Positions 1 to 11,255 of a stretch of 64,000 nucleotides of DNA are shown here, one piece after another; position 1 is the stretch's first letter, and each line of letters begins with the position of its first letter. The DNA is from Tragulus kanchil (lineage: Eukaryota; Chordata; Mammalia; Artiodactyla; Tragulidae): the NCBI GenBank assembly GCA_022376925.1, contig JAIOJX010000003.1, forward strand, positions 37,129,874-37,193,873, read 5' to 3'. A program made the translations under genes and the position numbers. The notes under the pieces are model-generated. The model had not been told where the DNA came from, searched no databases, and worked only from the letters and a program-made list of their open reading frames with translations.

Positions 1-244
1 GCACTGGGGAAGCCATGTGTGCTGTCGGGGACCCTAGAGAAGCTGTGTGCCCTGCAGGAGCCTGGAGAGTCAGCACCAGACCAGGAAACAAAATCCTTTC
101 ATCCTGAAATGTCTCTCCAGAGCCCACTGCTGATAAAGGTTAACAGTGCCAGCTGATGAAGGGAAAACATTTAAAGGGCCCACACGCCTTTTCACAGAGT
201 AGACGAAAAAGATGCATCTAGAGGTGAGAGGCAGTGCATTAACT

Positions 245-437
245 GGCCTCCATTGTGTCTGACTCTATGTGACCCCACAAACTGTAGCCGGCCAGATTCC
301 TCTGATTATGGGATTCTCCAGGCAAAAACACTGGAATGGGTTGCATGCCCTCCTCCATGGGATCTTCCTGACCCGGGGATTGAACCTGTGTCTCCTGCAC
401 TGCAAGTGGATTCTTTACCACTGAGTCACCTGGGAAG
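245..437 (-). mobile_element. Bov-tA-type SINE
   Basis: On the minus strand it reads as a tRNA-derived ruminant SINE: the end at 437 carries the head (cttcccaggtgactcagtgg) and the body ends in the 'gactgtagcc/ggattctccaggcaa' region. It is diverged from the other copies here, for example at its 'attatgggattctcc' stretch. It recurs at 1453-1645 through the tandem duplication. Confidence 0.85.
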
Positions 438-764
438 ACTGCACACTGGCCTGCTGAGTCGTGAGTTCTAAATGGCTTCAGTTGTGGTTGTATCTAAAAT
501 AGATCCAAATATGATGGGCCTGAAAGTGAAACAGTTTCCAACGTAAAATGAAAAGCATGATCACTTTTCATTATTTATAAGACAAGTGATTTCCAGGTAA
601 ACCATTTTGTACAACAATAATTTAGAGACATTTTCTCACGTGGTACCTGCTTCCAGAAGACACCAGAAGGGGTAAGACATTCCCAGAGTTAATGGATTTT
701 CTGTGATTTTTTAGTTTTCCTCAATGAAAGCTGAAAGCCTAACACACATATTGAGATCTCACTT

Positions 765-1027
765 ATTTTTTTTTTAATTTTTGACCTCTTTTACTGTTTA
801 TTTATTTATTTATTTTCATCCATCTGTATTCTTTGGGTTGTATGGGCCTCCCATTGCAGTGACCTCCCTCATTGCAGAGCATTAACTCTGGGTTCATGCC
901 CTTCAGAGCATTGGCTTACCGGTCCAGCCGTTCTGTGGCACGTGGGATCTTCCTGGGCCAGGGATCGAACCTGTGGCCCTTGCACTGCAAGGCGAACCCT
1001 TTACCCACTGGACCAGCAGGGAAACCC
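765..1027 (-). mobile_element. CHR-2-like SINE, short-tail form
   Basis: In minus sense it begins at 1027 with a tRNA-like head, a B-box-like 'ggttcgatccc' and 'cttgcagtgcaagg', then 'gaagatcccacgtgcc'. It ends in an A/T-rich tail with TTTA repeats. The flanks gagatctcactt (753-764) and gagatcttactt (1028-1039) form a 12-bp target-site duplication with one mismatch. It lacks the GC-rich 3' segment seen in the copies at 9928 and 53437. Confidence 0.75.
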
Positions 1028-1452
1028 GAGATCTTACTTTTTACTTAACACTTAGAAGCTTATCATCCTGTGTAGGAAACAGCTAGGAAAAACAAAGTCA
1101 ACTAGATTTCTTATGAGAGAAGAAAGTCAAAGTCTTAGCAAGAGATTGCCAATAGTACTTTCCTTGGATGAAGAGAGCAAAAGTAAAAGGTTGCTTCTGG
1201 CAGGTGCGGGGCACTGGGAAGCCATGTGTGCTGTCGGGGACCCTAGAGAAGCTGTGTGCCCTGCAGGAGCCTGGAGAGTCAGCACCAGACCAGGAAACAA
1301 AATCCTTTCATCCTGAAATGTCTCTCAGAGCCCACTGCTGATAAAGGTTAACAGTGCCAGCTGATGAAGGGAAAACATTTAAAGGGCCCACACGCCTTTT
1401 CACAGAGTAGACGAAAAAGATGCATCTAGAGGTGAGAGGCAGTGCATTAACT

Positions 1453-1645
1453 GGCCTCCATTGTGTCTGACTCTATGTGACCCCACAAACTGTAGCCGGC
1501 CAGATTCCTCTGATTATGGGATTCTCCAGGCAAAAACACTGGAATGGGTTGCATGCCCTCCTCCATGGGATCTTCCTGACCCGGGGATTGAACCTGTGTC
1601 TCCTGCACTGCAAGTGGATTCTTTACCACTGAGTCACCTGGGAAG
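1453..1645 (-). mobile_element. Bov-tA-type SINE, duplicate copy
   Basis: Second copy of the element at 245-437, carried by the first tandem duplication. It is not an independent insertion. Confidence 0.85.
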
Positions 1646-1972
1646 ACTGCACACTGGCCTGCTGAGTCGTGAGTTCTAAATGGCTTCAGTTGTGGTTGTA
1701 TCTAAAATAGATCCAAATATGATGGGCCTGAAAGTGAAACAGTTTCCAACGTAAAATGAAAAGCATGATCACTTTTCATTATTTATAAGACAAGTGATTT
1801 CCAGGTAAACCATTTTGTACAACAATAATTTAGAGACATTTTCTCACGTGGTACCTGCTTCCAGAAGACACCAGAAGGGGTAAGACATTCCCAGAGTTAA
1901 TGGATTTTCTGTGATTTTTTAGTTTTCCTCAATGAAAGCTGAAAGCCTAACACACATATTGAGATCTCACTT

Positions 1973-2239
1973 ATTTTTTTTTTAATTTTTTCTGGGCCTC
2001 TTTTACTGTTTATTTATTTATTTATTTTCATCCATCTGTATTCTTTGGGTTGTATGGGCCTCCCATTGCAGTGACCTCCCTCATTGCAGAGCATTAACTC
2101 TGGGTTCATGCCCTTCAGAGCATTGGCTTACCGGTCCAGCCGTTCTGTGGCACGTGGGATCTTCCTGGGCCAGGGATCGAACCTGTGGCCCTTGCACTGC
2201 AAGGCGAACCCTTTACCCACTGGACCAGCAGGGAAACCC
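1973..2239 (-). mobile_element. CHR-2-like SINE, duplicate copy
   Basis: Second copy of the element at 765-1027. Its tail reads 'tttttctgggcctc' where the first copy reads 'tttttgacctc', a four-base difference that shifts the period from 1208 to 1212. Confidence 0.75.
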
Positions 2240-2391
2240 GAGATCTTACTTTTTACTTAACACTTAGAAGCTTATCATCCTGTGTAGGAAACAGCTAGGA
2301 AAAACAAAGTCAACTAGATTTCTTATGAGAGAAGAAAGTCAAAGTCTTAGCAAGAGATTGCCAATAGTACTTTCCTTGGATGAAGAGAGCA

Positions 2392-2939
2392 GAAATAGAA
2401 TGAAAAAGGAGGCAAAAAAAGGGTATTTTGACTTGGACCACTATAAAATGTTAACCTTCCATTAATTCTAGTTATAAATATTTAAATTAGTATTTGATTT
2501 CTCAGATAGGAAACCCATCTATACCACAGTCATACTAATTTCTTGAACATTAAAGCTTTGTTCTCAGACATACCATAGACAGAAAGATGAGCATACCATT
2601 CTCTCGAAGGGCGAGGAAAGGTGTGGTTTCCTCATGGCCATCTTTGAGTATGTGAGATGTTTCTACATGAGTCTCTGTGCCCCCAAGAGATGTTTCTCTC
2701 ACCTGTTTTATCTGATTTGACTCTTTAGGGAGAGTGAGAGAAAATACAGCATGTGCTTTCTGAAGTCCCCTCAAAATAAAATTTGAGACAGAGTAATATT
2801 GGCAAGCTTTCTTTGGTTGAATCATTCTCCGTACTATAACGAAATGTTTTATGAAAATTTACTTTTAAAATCCTTCGAATATACTCTTTCCGTAGACACC
2901 ATGATTCAGTTTAATATGAAAAGGGACTATCTTGGTCAC
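2392..2939. other. Unassigned unique sequence
   Basis: AT-rich single-copy sequence without a repeat family I can name. A 91-codon minus-strand frame (2550-2825) has no recognisable domain and no splice context, so I do not call it a gene. Confidence 0.5.
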
Positions 2940-3130
2940 CAGCCTGTGGTGACAAGAATTACCTCTGGTGCCAGGCTGTCTGACTTCCATCCTGGGTCTG
3001 TCCTCTACATACTGTCTGAGCCCAGTTGAGTTTTACACAAGCTGTAAGATAGAAATAATGCCGTATACTTGATAGAGTTGCCATAAGGATGAGAGAGCTC
3101 TCAGAGTGTACCTAACACCTAATCAGCACT
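2940..3130 (+). repeat. MIR-like ancient SINE remnant
   Basis: Contains the MIR-like order 'ctgacttccatcctgggtctg', 'ctgtaagatagaaataatg' and 'gagttgccataaggatgag'. These correspond to the tRNA-body, 'ctgtaaaatggggataat' and 'gttgtgaggat' blocks of mammalian MIR. It is heavily diverged. Confidence 0.45.
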
Positions 3131-3635
3131 GTCCAGAAAAATATTGGGCCAGTGTGTCCAGATTAATGAGAGAATGCTGAGGTGTTATCTCTGTTTCTGC
3201 CAGCATGCTTGCTGGGAAAGAATCTACTGCTGTCTTCCTCCTACCTGGATCGACTAAGAAAGATGCCCTACTTAAGAAAATGTACAAGTGTCAGCATATG
3301 GAGCAGGGCCATGCTAAGAAGCAAGGGCATCCATAGTCACTCTGATAGGTAAAAACTCCATGGAGTAAAATTAAATCCATATCTTTATGGATTGCTTGAA
3401 ATGAATGAAGTCTTATGTGAAATGCTATGGAGGGTCCAAGAAATCTAACAAGAGCTTCTGCCTGTAAGTGCTTTTGCAGCTAAGTGGGGAGATAAGATAT
3501 ACTGATGTACAGACAAGTAAAGAAATAAACAGATAACTAAGAAAAGACACAAAGTATGAGACAAAGATAGAAGTGATGTCACGTGGTACATGACCTACTG
3601 ACAAATGGATCATGAGATAAGAGTTACTACTGGAG
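3131..3635. other. Unassigned unique sequence
   Basis: Single-copy sequence with no gene, RNA or clear repeat that I can support. The minus-strand frame at 3425-3613 is short and featureless. Confidence 0.5.
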
Positions 3636-3825
3636 TTTTTTAAGCTGATTTTTATTGGAATGCAGTTGATTTACAACATTGGATTGGTTTCTGCTATACA
3701 GCAAAGTGAATCAGTTATACATATATACATCTACTCTTTTTTAGATTCCTTTCCCATGAAGGTCATTATAGAGTATTGAGTGCTATATAGCAGGTCCTTT
3801 TTAGTTACCTGTTTTATATATTTTT

Positions 3826-4030
3826 GGGCTTCCCTGGTGGCTCAAATGGTAACAAATCTGCCTGCAATGCAGCAGATCCAGATTCAATCCCTGGTCGGGA
3901 AGATTCCCTGGAGGAGGAAATGACAACCTAGTCCATTATTCTTGATTGGAGGATCCCATGGACAGAGGAGCCTGGTGGGCTATGTCCATGGGGTCACAAA
4001 GAGTTGTGCACGACTGAGCGGCTAACATAC
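3826..4030 (+). mobile_element. Bov-tA-type SINE
   Basis: Near full-length plus-strand element from 'gggcttccctggtggctca' to 'cacgactgagcggctaac'. The flanks 'ttagttacctgtttt' and 'ctagttatctgctttt' look like an eroded target-site duplication within the surrounding L1 fragment. Confidence 0.9.
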
Positions 4031-4059
4031 ACCCTAGTTATCTGCTTTTTATGTGAGAG

Positions 4060-4178
4060 AGATAGTCACTCAGTCATGTCCTACTGTGCTGCCCCATGAA
4101 CTGTAGCCCACCAGGCTCCTCTGTCCATGGAATTCTCCAGGCCAGAACACTGGAGCGGGTTGCCATTTCCTTCTCCAA
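4060..4178 (-). mobile_element. Bov-tA-type SINE, body only
   Basis: Minus-strand 3' body of a Bov-tA element ('gatagtcactcagtcatg' to 'gccatttccttctccaag'). The tRNA head is missing. It lies in the same L1 fragment as its plus-strand neighbour. Confidence 0.85.
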
Positions 4179-4552
4179 GTTTTGCGTATAGTAGTGTGTA
4201 TATGTCGATCCCAATCGCCCAATTTATCGCCTCTGCCCCTTAGTGACTCTAGGTTTGTTTTCTGTATACCACTGGAGTCTGAAGAAAAGTCCTTCCTGTT
4301 AGTGGACTATGGAAGGCGAGGGATGTGAGGCCAGAGCTGTGTGTTGAAGGATGTAGGCTGGATGGGTGGTGGGTGGCCCTGAAGGGATATGAACTAAGAT
4401 GAAAGCACAGGTTGGGCTTTAGGATGGGGAGGCGTGAGCTGTCCAGGAGGGCTGTGGCAGGGTAGAGAATTTTGGATGGTAAATGGAGAAATGCAGGAAA
4501 GGCAGACTGAGCCACTGTTGTGAAAGACTTTAGATGGAGGTCTGAGGACTTT

Positions 4553-4767
4553 GGGGCTTTGCCAGTGCCTCAGTGGTAAAGGAGCTGCCTGCAGTGCAGT
4601 AGCTGCAGGAGATATGGGCTCAATCCCTGAGTCTAGAAGATCCCCTGGAGGAAGGCATGGCAACCCTCCAGTATTCTTGCCTGGAGAATTCGATGGACAG
4701 AGGAGCCCGGTGGGCTACAGTCCAGAGGGTCACAAGGATCAGACATGACGAAGAACTAACTAACACA
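4553..4767 (+). mobile_element. Bov-tA-type SINE
   Basis: Plus-strand element with head 'gtgcctcagtggtaaagg', B-box-like 'ctcaatccctgagtc', and body through 'gatggacagaggagcccgg' to 'aactaactaacaca'. A short insertion near 'cagtgcagtagctgcagg' distinguishes it. Confidence 0.9.
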
Positions 4768-5225
4768 TGAGCATACATGACCAGTGCCCCCACATCCTAC
4801 TGATGTCATGTTATCTTATTGACAGATGCGAGGCACTGCCTTGAATACGTAAAATGTAGCACCCAAGCTCTGAAATCAGGGTTCCTGATGACTTTAACTT
4901 TTAGAATGATAAGGATAGTAGAGTTAGTGGATAGATATGCAGGACAGAAGATGGCAATGGAGAGAAGGACTGAGTATCTGTAGTCCTTTAGCACCTGAAG
5001 CAGAGTGGGATGTGAGAAGCATGTCATGATCAGCAGCTGGAAGCATGTGTGAAAGAAGAGAGGAAAGCAGGTACCAAGGACATGCCCAGCCTTGCCTGCT
5101 GCCCCCACCCCCATTTATCTTCTTTGTAATTAACTCAGGGTGTATGTCTCCCTGGGGTCAGCCCATCCTAGCACCCCCTTGCCAAAGACTCAGTTAGTTC
5201 CTCACCTGGATTTTATTTCTCATGC
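4768..5225. other. Unassigned unique sequence
   Basis: Single-copy sequence with no supported gene. The 102-codon minus-strand frame at 4806-5114 has no recognisable domain. Confidence 0.5.
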
Positions 5226-5669
5226 CGTTGTCCTGGCCGATGTCTTTGAGGGGGGCATGCTGCCAAGCTGTGGTACTTTTCCATAACAAGTTAACTGCCC
5301 TTTCTAAAAGCAAAGTCTCAAAGAGCCAAAGGACAGGACCAGTGTCTGGGGTTTAAGAAGCCACAGAGGCCTCAGCTTCGTGGCCCGTGGGTGGATCAGC
5401 TGGCTGGGAATGGCTGCTCTGAAAGGAAGGTCCTGTGTGATGTCTGAGAAGTTGCCCTAAGCAGACTTTGGGAGGAAAACAATTAGGAAAAGCCCTGGAA
5501 CCAGCCCACCAGTCACATGAGTTAAGAGTGATCAGGAGCTGTATTGACTTCGTTAGGGATCTGGAGGTGGACTTGGGGCATGAGAGCACATGGTCATATG
5601 GAGTAGTTCTGTTTCATCCCCCACCTCCCATCAGATAAATCCTCTAAATAATATATGTTTATTGTGGTG

Positions 5670-5791
5670 GTTGTTGGTCAGTCAGTAAGTGGTGTTGGAC
5701 TCTTTGTGACCCCATGGACAGGGAAGCATGCCAGGCTTCCCTGTCCTTCACCATCTCCTAGAGTTTACTCAAATGTATGTCCATTGAGTTG
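5670..5791 (-). mobile_element. BovB/Bov-A-related SINE fragment
   Basis: Begins 'ttgttggtcagtcagtaag' and passes through 'ctttgtgaccccatggac' to 'gtccattgagttgg'. This is the BovB-tail/Bov-A body read backwards. The tRNA head is absent. It recurs at 6769-6890. Confidence 0.7.
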
Positions 5792-6295
5792 GAAAATATG
5801 CATAAAACGCAACTTGCCCTGTTAATCATTTTTATGTGTCTGCTCTAGTGGCATTAGTGCATTCACACAGTTGTGCATCATCACCACCATTCACTGTCAG
5901 AATGTTTTCCTCTCCCCAAATGGAAACTCCGTACCCATTAAACCTTACCTCTCCATTTCCCCCTGGCCAAACAACCATTCTGCTCTCTGTGAGTTTGACT
6001 ATTCTGGTTACCTCATGTAAGTGGAATCATAGAGTATGCACATTCTGGTGACTGGCTTGTTTCACTTAGTATATATTTTCAAGGTTCATCTATGTTGTAG
6101 TCTGTGTCAGAATTTCTTTAAGATACCAAATAATAGGCCAGTGTATGCATATTCCATATTTATCCATTCTTCTGTTGATGGACGTTTTGGTTGTTTCCAT
6201 TTGTGACTATTGTGAATAGTGCTGTTATGAACCTGGGAATGAAAAGGCCTTTCTGATTCCTCGCTTTCAGCTTTTTGGAGGTATATATATACCCA
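5792..6295 (-). mobile_element. L1 3' end, antisense
   Basis: Matches the familiar L1 3' block read in reverse: 'ccattcactgtcagaatg', 'ggaaactccgtacccatt', 'gtggaatcatagagtatgc', 'ttctgttgatggac', 'tatacccagaagtgg' (the last in the copy at 6891-7433). It is old, with no intact frame. In the first copy it is cut by the duplication junction. Confidence 0.75.
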
Positions 6296-6890
6296 ATGGA
6301 AGGTATATATATAAGTGTCTTTTTCGTTGTCCTGGCCGATGTCTTTGAGGGGGGCATGCTGCCAAGCTGTGGTACTTTTCCATAACAAGTTAACTGCCCT
6401 TTCTAAAAGCAAAGTCTCAAAGAGCCAAAGGACAGGACCAGTGTCTGGGGTTTAAGAAGCCACAGAGGCCTCAGCTTCGTGGCCCGTGGGTGGATCAGCT
6501 GGCTGGGAATGGCTGCTCTGAAAGGAAGGTCCTGTGTGATGTCTGAGAAGTTGCCCTAAGCAGACTTTGGGAGGAAAACAATTAGGAAAAGCCCTGGAAC
6601 CAGCCCACCAGTCACATGAGTTAAGAGTGATCAGGAGCTGTATTGACTTCGTTAGGGATCTGGAGGTGGACTTGGGGCATGAGAGCACATGGTCATATGG
6701 AGTAGTTCTGTTTCATCCCCCACCTCCCATCAGATAAATCCTCTAAATAATATATGTTTATTGTGGTGGTTGTTGGTCAGTCAGTAAGTGGTGTTGGACT
6801 CTTTGTGACCCCATGGACAGGGAAGCATGCCAGGCTTCCCTGTCCTTCACCATCTCCTAGAGTTTACTCAAATGTATGTCCATTGAGTTG

Positions 6891-7433
6891 GAAAATATGC
6901 ATAAAACGCAACTTGCCCTGTTAATCATTTTTATGTGTCTGCTCTAGTGGCATTAGTGCATTCACACAGTTGTGCATCATCACCACCATTCACTGTCAGA
7001 ATGTTTTCCTCTCCCCAAATGGAAACTCCGTACCCATTAAACCTTACCTCTCCATTTCCCCCTGGCCAAACAACCATTCTGCTCTCTGTGAGTTTGACTA
7101 TTCTGGTTACCTCATGTAAGTGGAATCATAGAGTATGCACATTCTGGTGACTGGCTTGTTTCACTTAGTATATATTTTCAAGGTTCATCTATGTTGTAGT
7201 CTGTGTCAGAATTTCTTTAAGATACCAAATAATAGGCCAGTGTATGCATATTCCATATTTATCCATTCTTCTGTTGATGGACATTTTGGTTGTTTCCATT
7301 TGTGACTATTGTGAATAGTGCTGTTATGAACCTGGGAATGAAAAGGCCTTTCTGATTCCTCGCTTTCAGCTTTTTGGAGGTATATATATACCCAGAAGTG
7401 GAATTGCTGTATCATCTGGTGATTTTTTTTTTT
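6891..7433 (-). mobile_element. L1 3' end, antisense, duplicate copy
   Basis: Second copy of the L1 piece at 5792-6295. It runs on through the undisturbed continuation 'cccagaagtggaattgctg' into a poly-T stretch near 7424-7437. Confidence 0.75.
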
Positions 7434-8890
7434 TTTTAAGAAAATACCATAATGTTTGCAGATAACATGTGTAATAAACCATCTTATTGAGGGAAATTTT
7501 AAATACACAGAAAAGAAAGAATAATGTAATGAATTCTTATGTGTATGATATTTGGCATTGAAGATTATTTAGGATGAATATTTGATCAACAGGATGGATC
7601 ACTTTATCAATTAAGTGAACATTTGTTGAACAGTGGAGATTCCAATGGTAACTCAAGTAGAAATCCTATCAGCTGAGGTAACCCTGGGGGATGGTGATGA
7701 AAATATGCATCTCCTATCTCCTGCCCAGGGGTCTGGTTGATCCACAGTGCCAGCTGCTGCTCTGCTGGATCTACCTTCACATTTCCACCAAGGGCACACT
7801 TCCCAGGGGCTGCTACCAGCCTGGTGGGGCCATTACGACAAGGCTCTTCCAACAGTCCTTTTGACTTGAGGACTTCCTATCAGTCTGGCTAGATCATTCA
7901 TAGAGCTGTTCTGTGATCTGAGGCTCTTTCCACCCAATTTTCCTTCCCTCTCCCTCTCCTTTCATACGTGTCAGATCTGCCTCTCTCTGAAGTCTCTCCT
8001 CACCTTCTATAGCTCTCTCCTCTTACTCCTTCACACATGCTCCACCCAGTAAATCTCTTAAATATTCAGTCATGTCTGCTTCTTGGCATACCCAAGCCAA
8101 GACATTTGGGCTTTGGGATTTAAATAATATGGCTTTGAGCTATTCACTGCACATATCCCAGGAAGCTCAACTTTATGATCAAGATTTCTGAAAATTTCCT
8201 GAAGGTGTGTGTTTTCATTTCGGCTCCAAGCTGTAAGCCTCTGAACCCCTGCCTTCCCTTCCAGCTCATTTCCATGATTATCCTCTTCCCTCTACTTCAT
8301 CTCAACTCCTGCCTGGAACTTAGATTCTTTTCCTTGATTTGGTCCCAAACCACTTATAACCAGTCCCTTTGTGGGTATCAGGCTTTACCTAAGTGTTAGG
8401 TCTTTTTCACATCTCAGAAATACAATTTGAACTTAAAGATGACTCATTCCTCTTTTAAATATCCATTAGCCTCTACCACCAGGAATCTCTCATTGGCCAT
8501 CTTTTTCTGCAAGCCGAAATCTTTGTTCATGTCGTTTGACTGCCTTTGCCCTATTCGCCCAACTTACTTTTCCCTGCCCACCCTGATCCCCAAATGTATG
8601 TATACTTCTTGTGCAGAGTAATAGATTTATCTTTCTTTGTCTCATTACAGTCAGAGTCTCTGGGGCTCATCTTTCCTGCCAAAGTTTACCTCTCAAGGTA
8701 TTTTTCTTCAACGAAGACAATTTCCTATCAAAGCAGGTTTCTGATATGAGCTCTCAAAATATGTATTATTCATGAAAATCCTAGAAGAATATATAGAAAA
8801 CAAAGCTCCTTGACACACAGTTTTTTTGGGGTATGATACCTAAAGTACCTAAAGCCATACCTCAAACTAAAAAGGTTTGGTACAGGTATT
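7434..8890. other. Unassigned unique sequence
   Basis: About 1.45 kb with no duplication and no repeat family I can name. Pyrimidine-rich around 7925-8040 and 8220-8400. The interval 7607-7852 has an 81-codon minus-strand frame and slightly higher GC, but neither a domain nor splice signals convincing enough to call an exon. Confidence 0.5.
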
Positions 8891-9328
8891 TTTTCAAAGA
8901 AGGTATGTGAATGACCAATAAGTTCATGAAAACATGCTCAGCATCATCAGTCATTAAGGGGTTGCAAATCTAGACCCACAAGAAGTATCTCACTCCTGTT
9001 AGAATGATCCTCAAAAGGATCAGAGGTAACAGTTGCTGACAAGGTTGTGGAGAAGAGGGAACCGTTGTGCACAGTTGGTGGAATTGTAAATTGGCACAGC
9101 CATTATGGAAAATAGTGTGGAAGATCCTCCAAAAGTTAAAAATAGAACTGCCATATGATCCAGTAATGCCACTCCTGGGACTATATCCAAAGGAAATGAA
9201 AACCCTCACTTGAAAAGATACCTGCACCCCCATGTTTAGAGCAGCATTACTTACAATAGCTAAGACACAGAAGCAACCTAAGTATCTGTTGTTTGATGAA
9301 TAAGTAAGTTGTGATATATATAGTTTTA

Positions 9329-9369
<41 letters not shown>

Positions 9370-9460
9370 CGGAATATTACTGGAATGTATATATACATTG
9401 GAATATTAGTGGAATATATATGTAGAAATATTAGTGGAAATTGTTCATATATGTCCATAT
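8891..9460 (+). mobile_element. L1 3' region, sense
   Basis: Carries the L1 3' order 'catgctcagcatcatcagtc', 'ttgtggagaagaggga', 'aactgccatatgatccag', 'ggactatatccaaagg', 'tagagcagcattac'. It is interrupted by a (TA)n tract (about 9330-9368) and a Bov-tA fragment (9471-9584), then resumes at 9589. Confidence 0.8.
9330..9368. repeat. (TG)n(TA)n microsatellite
   Basis: A short TG run passes into about 14 TA units inside the L1 fragment. It probably expanded from the L1 'gtatatat' stretch. Confidence 0.9.
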
Positions 9461-9470
9461 GTGTGTATAA

Positions 9471-9584
9471 GTTGCTTAGTTGTGTTGAATTTTTGCGACC
9501 CTATGGACTGTAGCCTGCCAGGCTCCTCTGTCTATGGGATTTTCCAGGCAAGAACACTGGAGTGAGTTGCCATTTCCCTCTTCA
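9471..9584 (-). mobile_element. Bov-tA-type SINE, body only
   Basis: Minus-strand body fragment ('gttgcttagttgtgttg' to 'gagttgccatttccctc') inserted in the L1 fragment. The tRNA head is missing. Confidence 0.85.
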
Positions 9585-9588
9585 AATA

Positions 9589-9927
9589 TGTGCATATATA
9601 TAATGGAATATTATTCAGCCATAAAAATGAGGAAATCCTATCATTTGTGCCAGCATGCAAGGATAGAAGGCATTATGCTAAGTGAAACAAGTCAGATAAA
9701 GACAGATAATGTACGAACTCACTTACGTGTGGAATGTAAAATAAGGAGAAAAAAGACCCAGACTGATAGAATGAAAAATCAGATAGGTTAGAGGAAAGAA
9801 GTCAAAGTGCTTCCAGTTATAAGATAAGTAAGTACTAGTGGTGTAATGTGCAGCATGGTTAATATAATTAATGCTGCTGTTAAGTTATATATGGAAGCTT
9901 TTAAGAGAGAAAGTCCTAAGATTTCTT
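9589..9927 (+). mobile_element. L1 3' region, sense, continued
   Basis: Continues the L1 piece ending at 9460: 'ggaatattattcagccat', 'attatgctaagtgaaac', 'gtactagtggtgtaatg' (near). It is interrupted at 9928 by a CHR-2-like SINE and resumes at 10228. Confidence 0.8.
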
Positions 9928-10214
9928 TTTTATTTTTTTAAAGATTTATTTATTTATTTATTTTGGGCCGGGGTCGGGTTGGGGAGGGAGGTGAGCGGGC
10001 GGGCCACCTCCATTGGTCCTTCATTTCTCCATTTTCATCCGTCTCTGTTCTTTGGCTCCTGTGGGCCTCCCATTGCGGTGGCCTCCGGCTCAGTAATTGG
10101 ACACATCAGTCCAGCTGCTCCGCGGCACGTGGGATCTTCCCAGGCCAGGGATCGAACCGGCGCCCCTTGCACTGCAAGGCGGTGTCCTTACCCACTGGAC
10201 CACCAGGAGAAGCC
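9928..10214 (-). mobile_element. CHR-2-like SINE, extended-tail form, internal deletion
   Basis: In minus sense: A-box-like 'tggtccagtgg', 'cttgcagtgcaagg', B-box-like 'ggttcgatccc', 'gatcccacgtgccgcgg'. It then carries a GC-rich 3' segment (around 9963-10025) ending in a TTTA-rich tail. It lacks about 45 bp of body containing the family's palindrome. A perfect 13-bp target-site duplication, cctaagatttctt, flanks it at 9915-9927 and 10215-10227, so it is a bona fide insertion into the L1 3' end. Confidence 0.85.
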
Positions 10215-10227
10215 CCTAAGATTTCTT

Positions 10228-10613
10228 AAGAGAAGGAAAAATGATTTTTTACTTTGTTTCTGTATGAGATAACAGATGTTCCCCAAACCTGCTGTGGTAA
10301 TTATTTCATGCTATTTGTAAGTCAAACTTTTGCTCTGTACATTTGAAATTCATACAGTCCTGTGTAACAATTATATCTCAATAAGACTAGAAAATAAATT
10401 GTAAAAATTTCTTTCAGCTCCACTACACGTGAATACTGGAGTAGGAAATGGCAACCCACTCCAGTATTCCTGCTTAGAAAATTCCAGGGAGCATGGGGAA
10501 CTCTGCTCAGTGTTACGTTGCCGCCTGACTGGGAGGGGAGTTCTGGGGGAAGAATAGATACATATATATGTGAGGCTGAGTCCCTTTTTCCCCCTGAAAC
10601 TACTACAGAATTT
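10228..10613 (+). mobile_element. L1 3' end with short Bov-tA piece
   Basis: L1 3' terminal sequence ('gtacatttgaaattcatac', 'aacaattatatctcaataag') is followed by a Bov-tA-like scrap at 10435-10486 ('ggcaacccactccagtattc'). After it comes another L1 3' block ('gggaggggagttctggggg', 'gaggctgagtccc'). The first copy breaks off at the duplication junction. Confidence 0.7.
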
Positions 10614-10955
10614 CCTATCATTTGTGCATATATATAATGGAATATTATTCAGCCATAAAATGAGGAAATCCTATCATTTGTGCCAGCATGCAAGAAGGCA
10701 TTATGCTAAGTGAAACAAGTCAGATAAAGACAGATAATGTACGAACTCACTTACGTGTGGAATGTAAAATAAGGAGAAAAAAGACCCAGACTGATAGAAT
10801 GAAAAATCAGATAGGTTAGAGGAAAGAAGTCAAAGTGCTTCCAGTTATAAGATAAGTAAGTACTAGTGGTGTAATGTGCAGCATGGTTAATATAATTAAT
10901 GCTGCTGTTAAGTTATATATGGAAGCTTTTAAGAGAGAAAGTCCTAAGATTTCTT

Positions 10956-11242
10956 TTTTATTTTTTTAAAGATTTATTTATTTATTTATTTTGGGCCGGG
11001 GTCGGGTTGGGGAGGGAGGTGAGCGGGCGGGCCACCTCCATTGGTCCTTCATTTCTCCATTTTCATCCGTCTCTGTTCTTTGGCTCCTGTGGGCCTCCCA
11101 TTGCGGTGGCCTCCGGCTCAGTAATTGGACACATCAGTCCAGCTGCTCCGCGGCACGTGGGATCTTCCCAGGCCAGGGATCGAACCGGCGCTCCTTGCAC
11201 TGCAAGGCGGTGTCCTTACCCACTGGACCACCAGGAGAAGCC
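10956..11242 (-). mobile_element. CHR-2-like SINE, duplicate copy
   Basis: Second copy of the element at 9928-10214 through the third duplication. One base differs in the head ('cggcgctcc' versus 'cggcgcccc'). It is not an independent insertion. Confidence 0.85.
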
Positions 11243-11255
11243 CCTAAGATTTCTT

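Larger units (their letters stand above)
1..2391. repeat. Tandem duplication 1 (unit about 1.2 kb)
   Basis: Positions 1-1179 recur at 1211-2391 with a shift of 1208-1212. Differences are single-base indels near the start and a small substitution block near 780/1990. The 31-nt spacer 1180-1210 first resembles, with errors, the sequence that follows the second copy, then runs into the second copy. The unit holds a Bov-tA SINE and a CHR-2-like SINE. The first copy probably begins before the window. An unmerged assembly overlap is the likeliest cause. Confidence 0.95.
3636..4262. mobile_element. L1-type LINE fragment split by nested SINEs
   Basis: The block 3640-3825 ('tttacaacattggattggtttc', 'cagcaaagtgaatcagttat', 'agattcctttcccat') continues at 4181-4262 ('tatagtagtgtgtatatgtc', 'cccaatttatc'). 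This order is widespread in cetartiodactyl L1 sequence. Two Bov-tA elements (3826-4030 and 4060-4178) lie inside it, so they inserted later. Quotes are abridged and orientation is not assigned. Confidence 0.6.
5226..7394. repeat. Tandem duplication 2 (unit 1070 bp, period 1099)
   Basis: 5226-6295 recurs at 6325-7394 almost base for base. The spacer 6296-6324 (beginning atggaagg) resembles with errors the unique sequence after the second copy (beginning gaagtggaattg), as expected if one read or contig end of poor quality was followed by another that starts about 1.1 kb earlier. The unit contains a BovB/ART2-derived piece and an antisense L1 3' end. Confidence 0.95.
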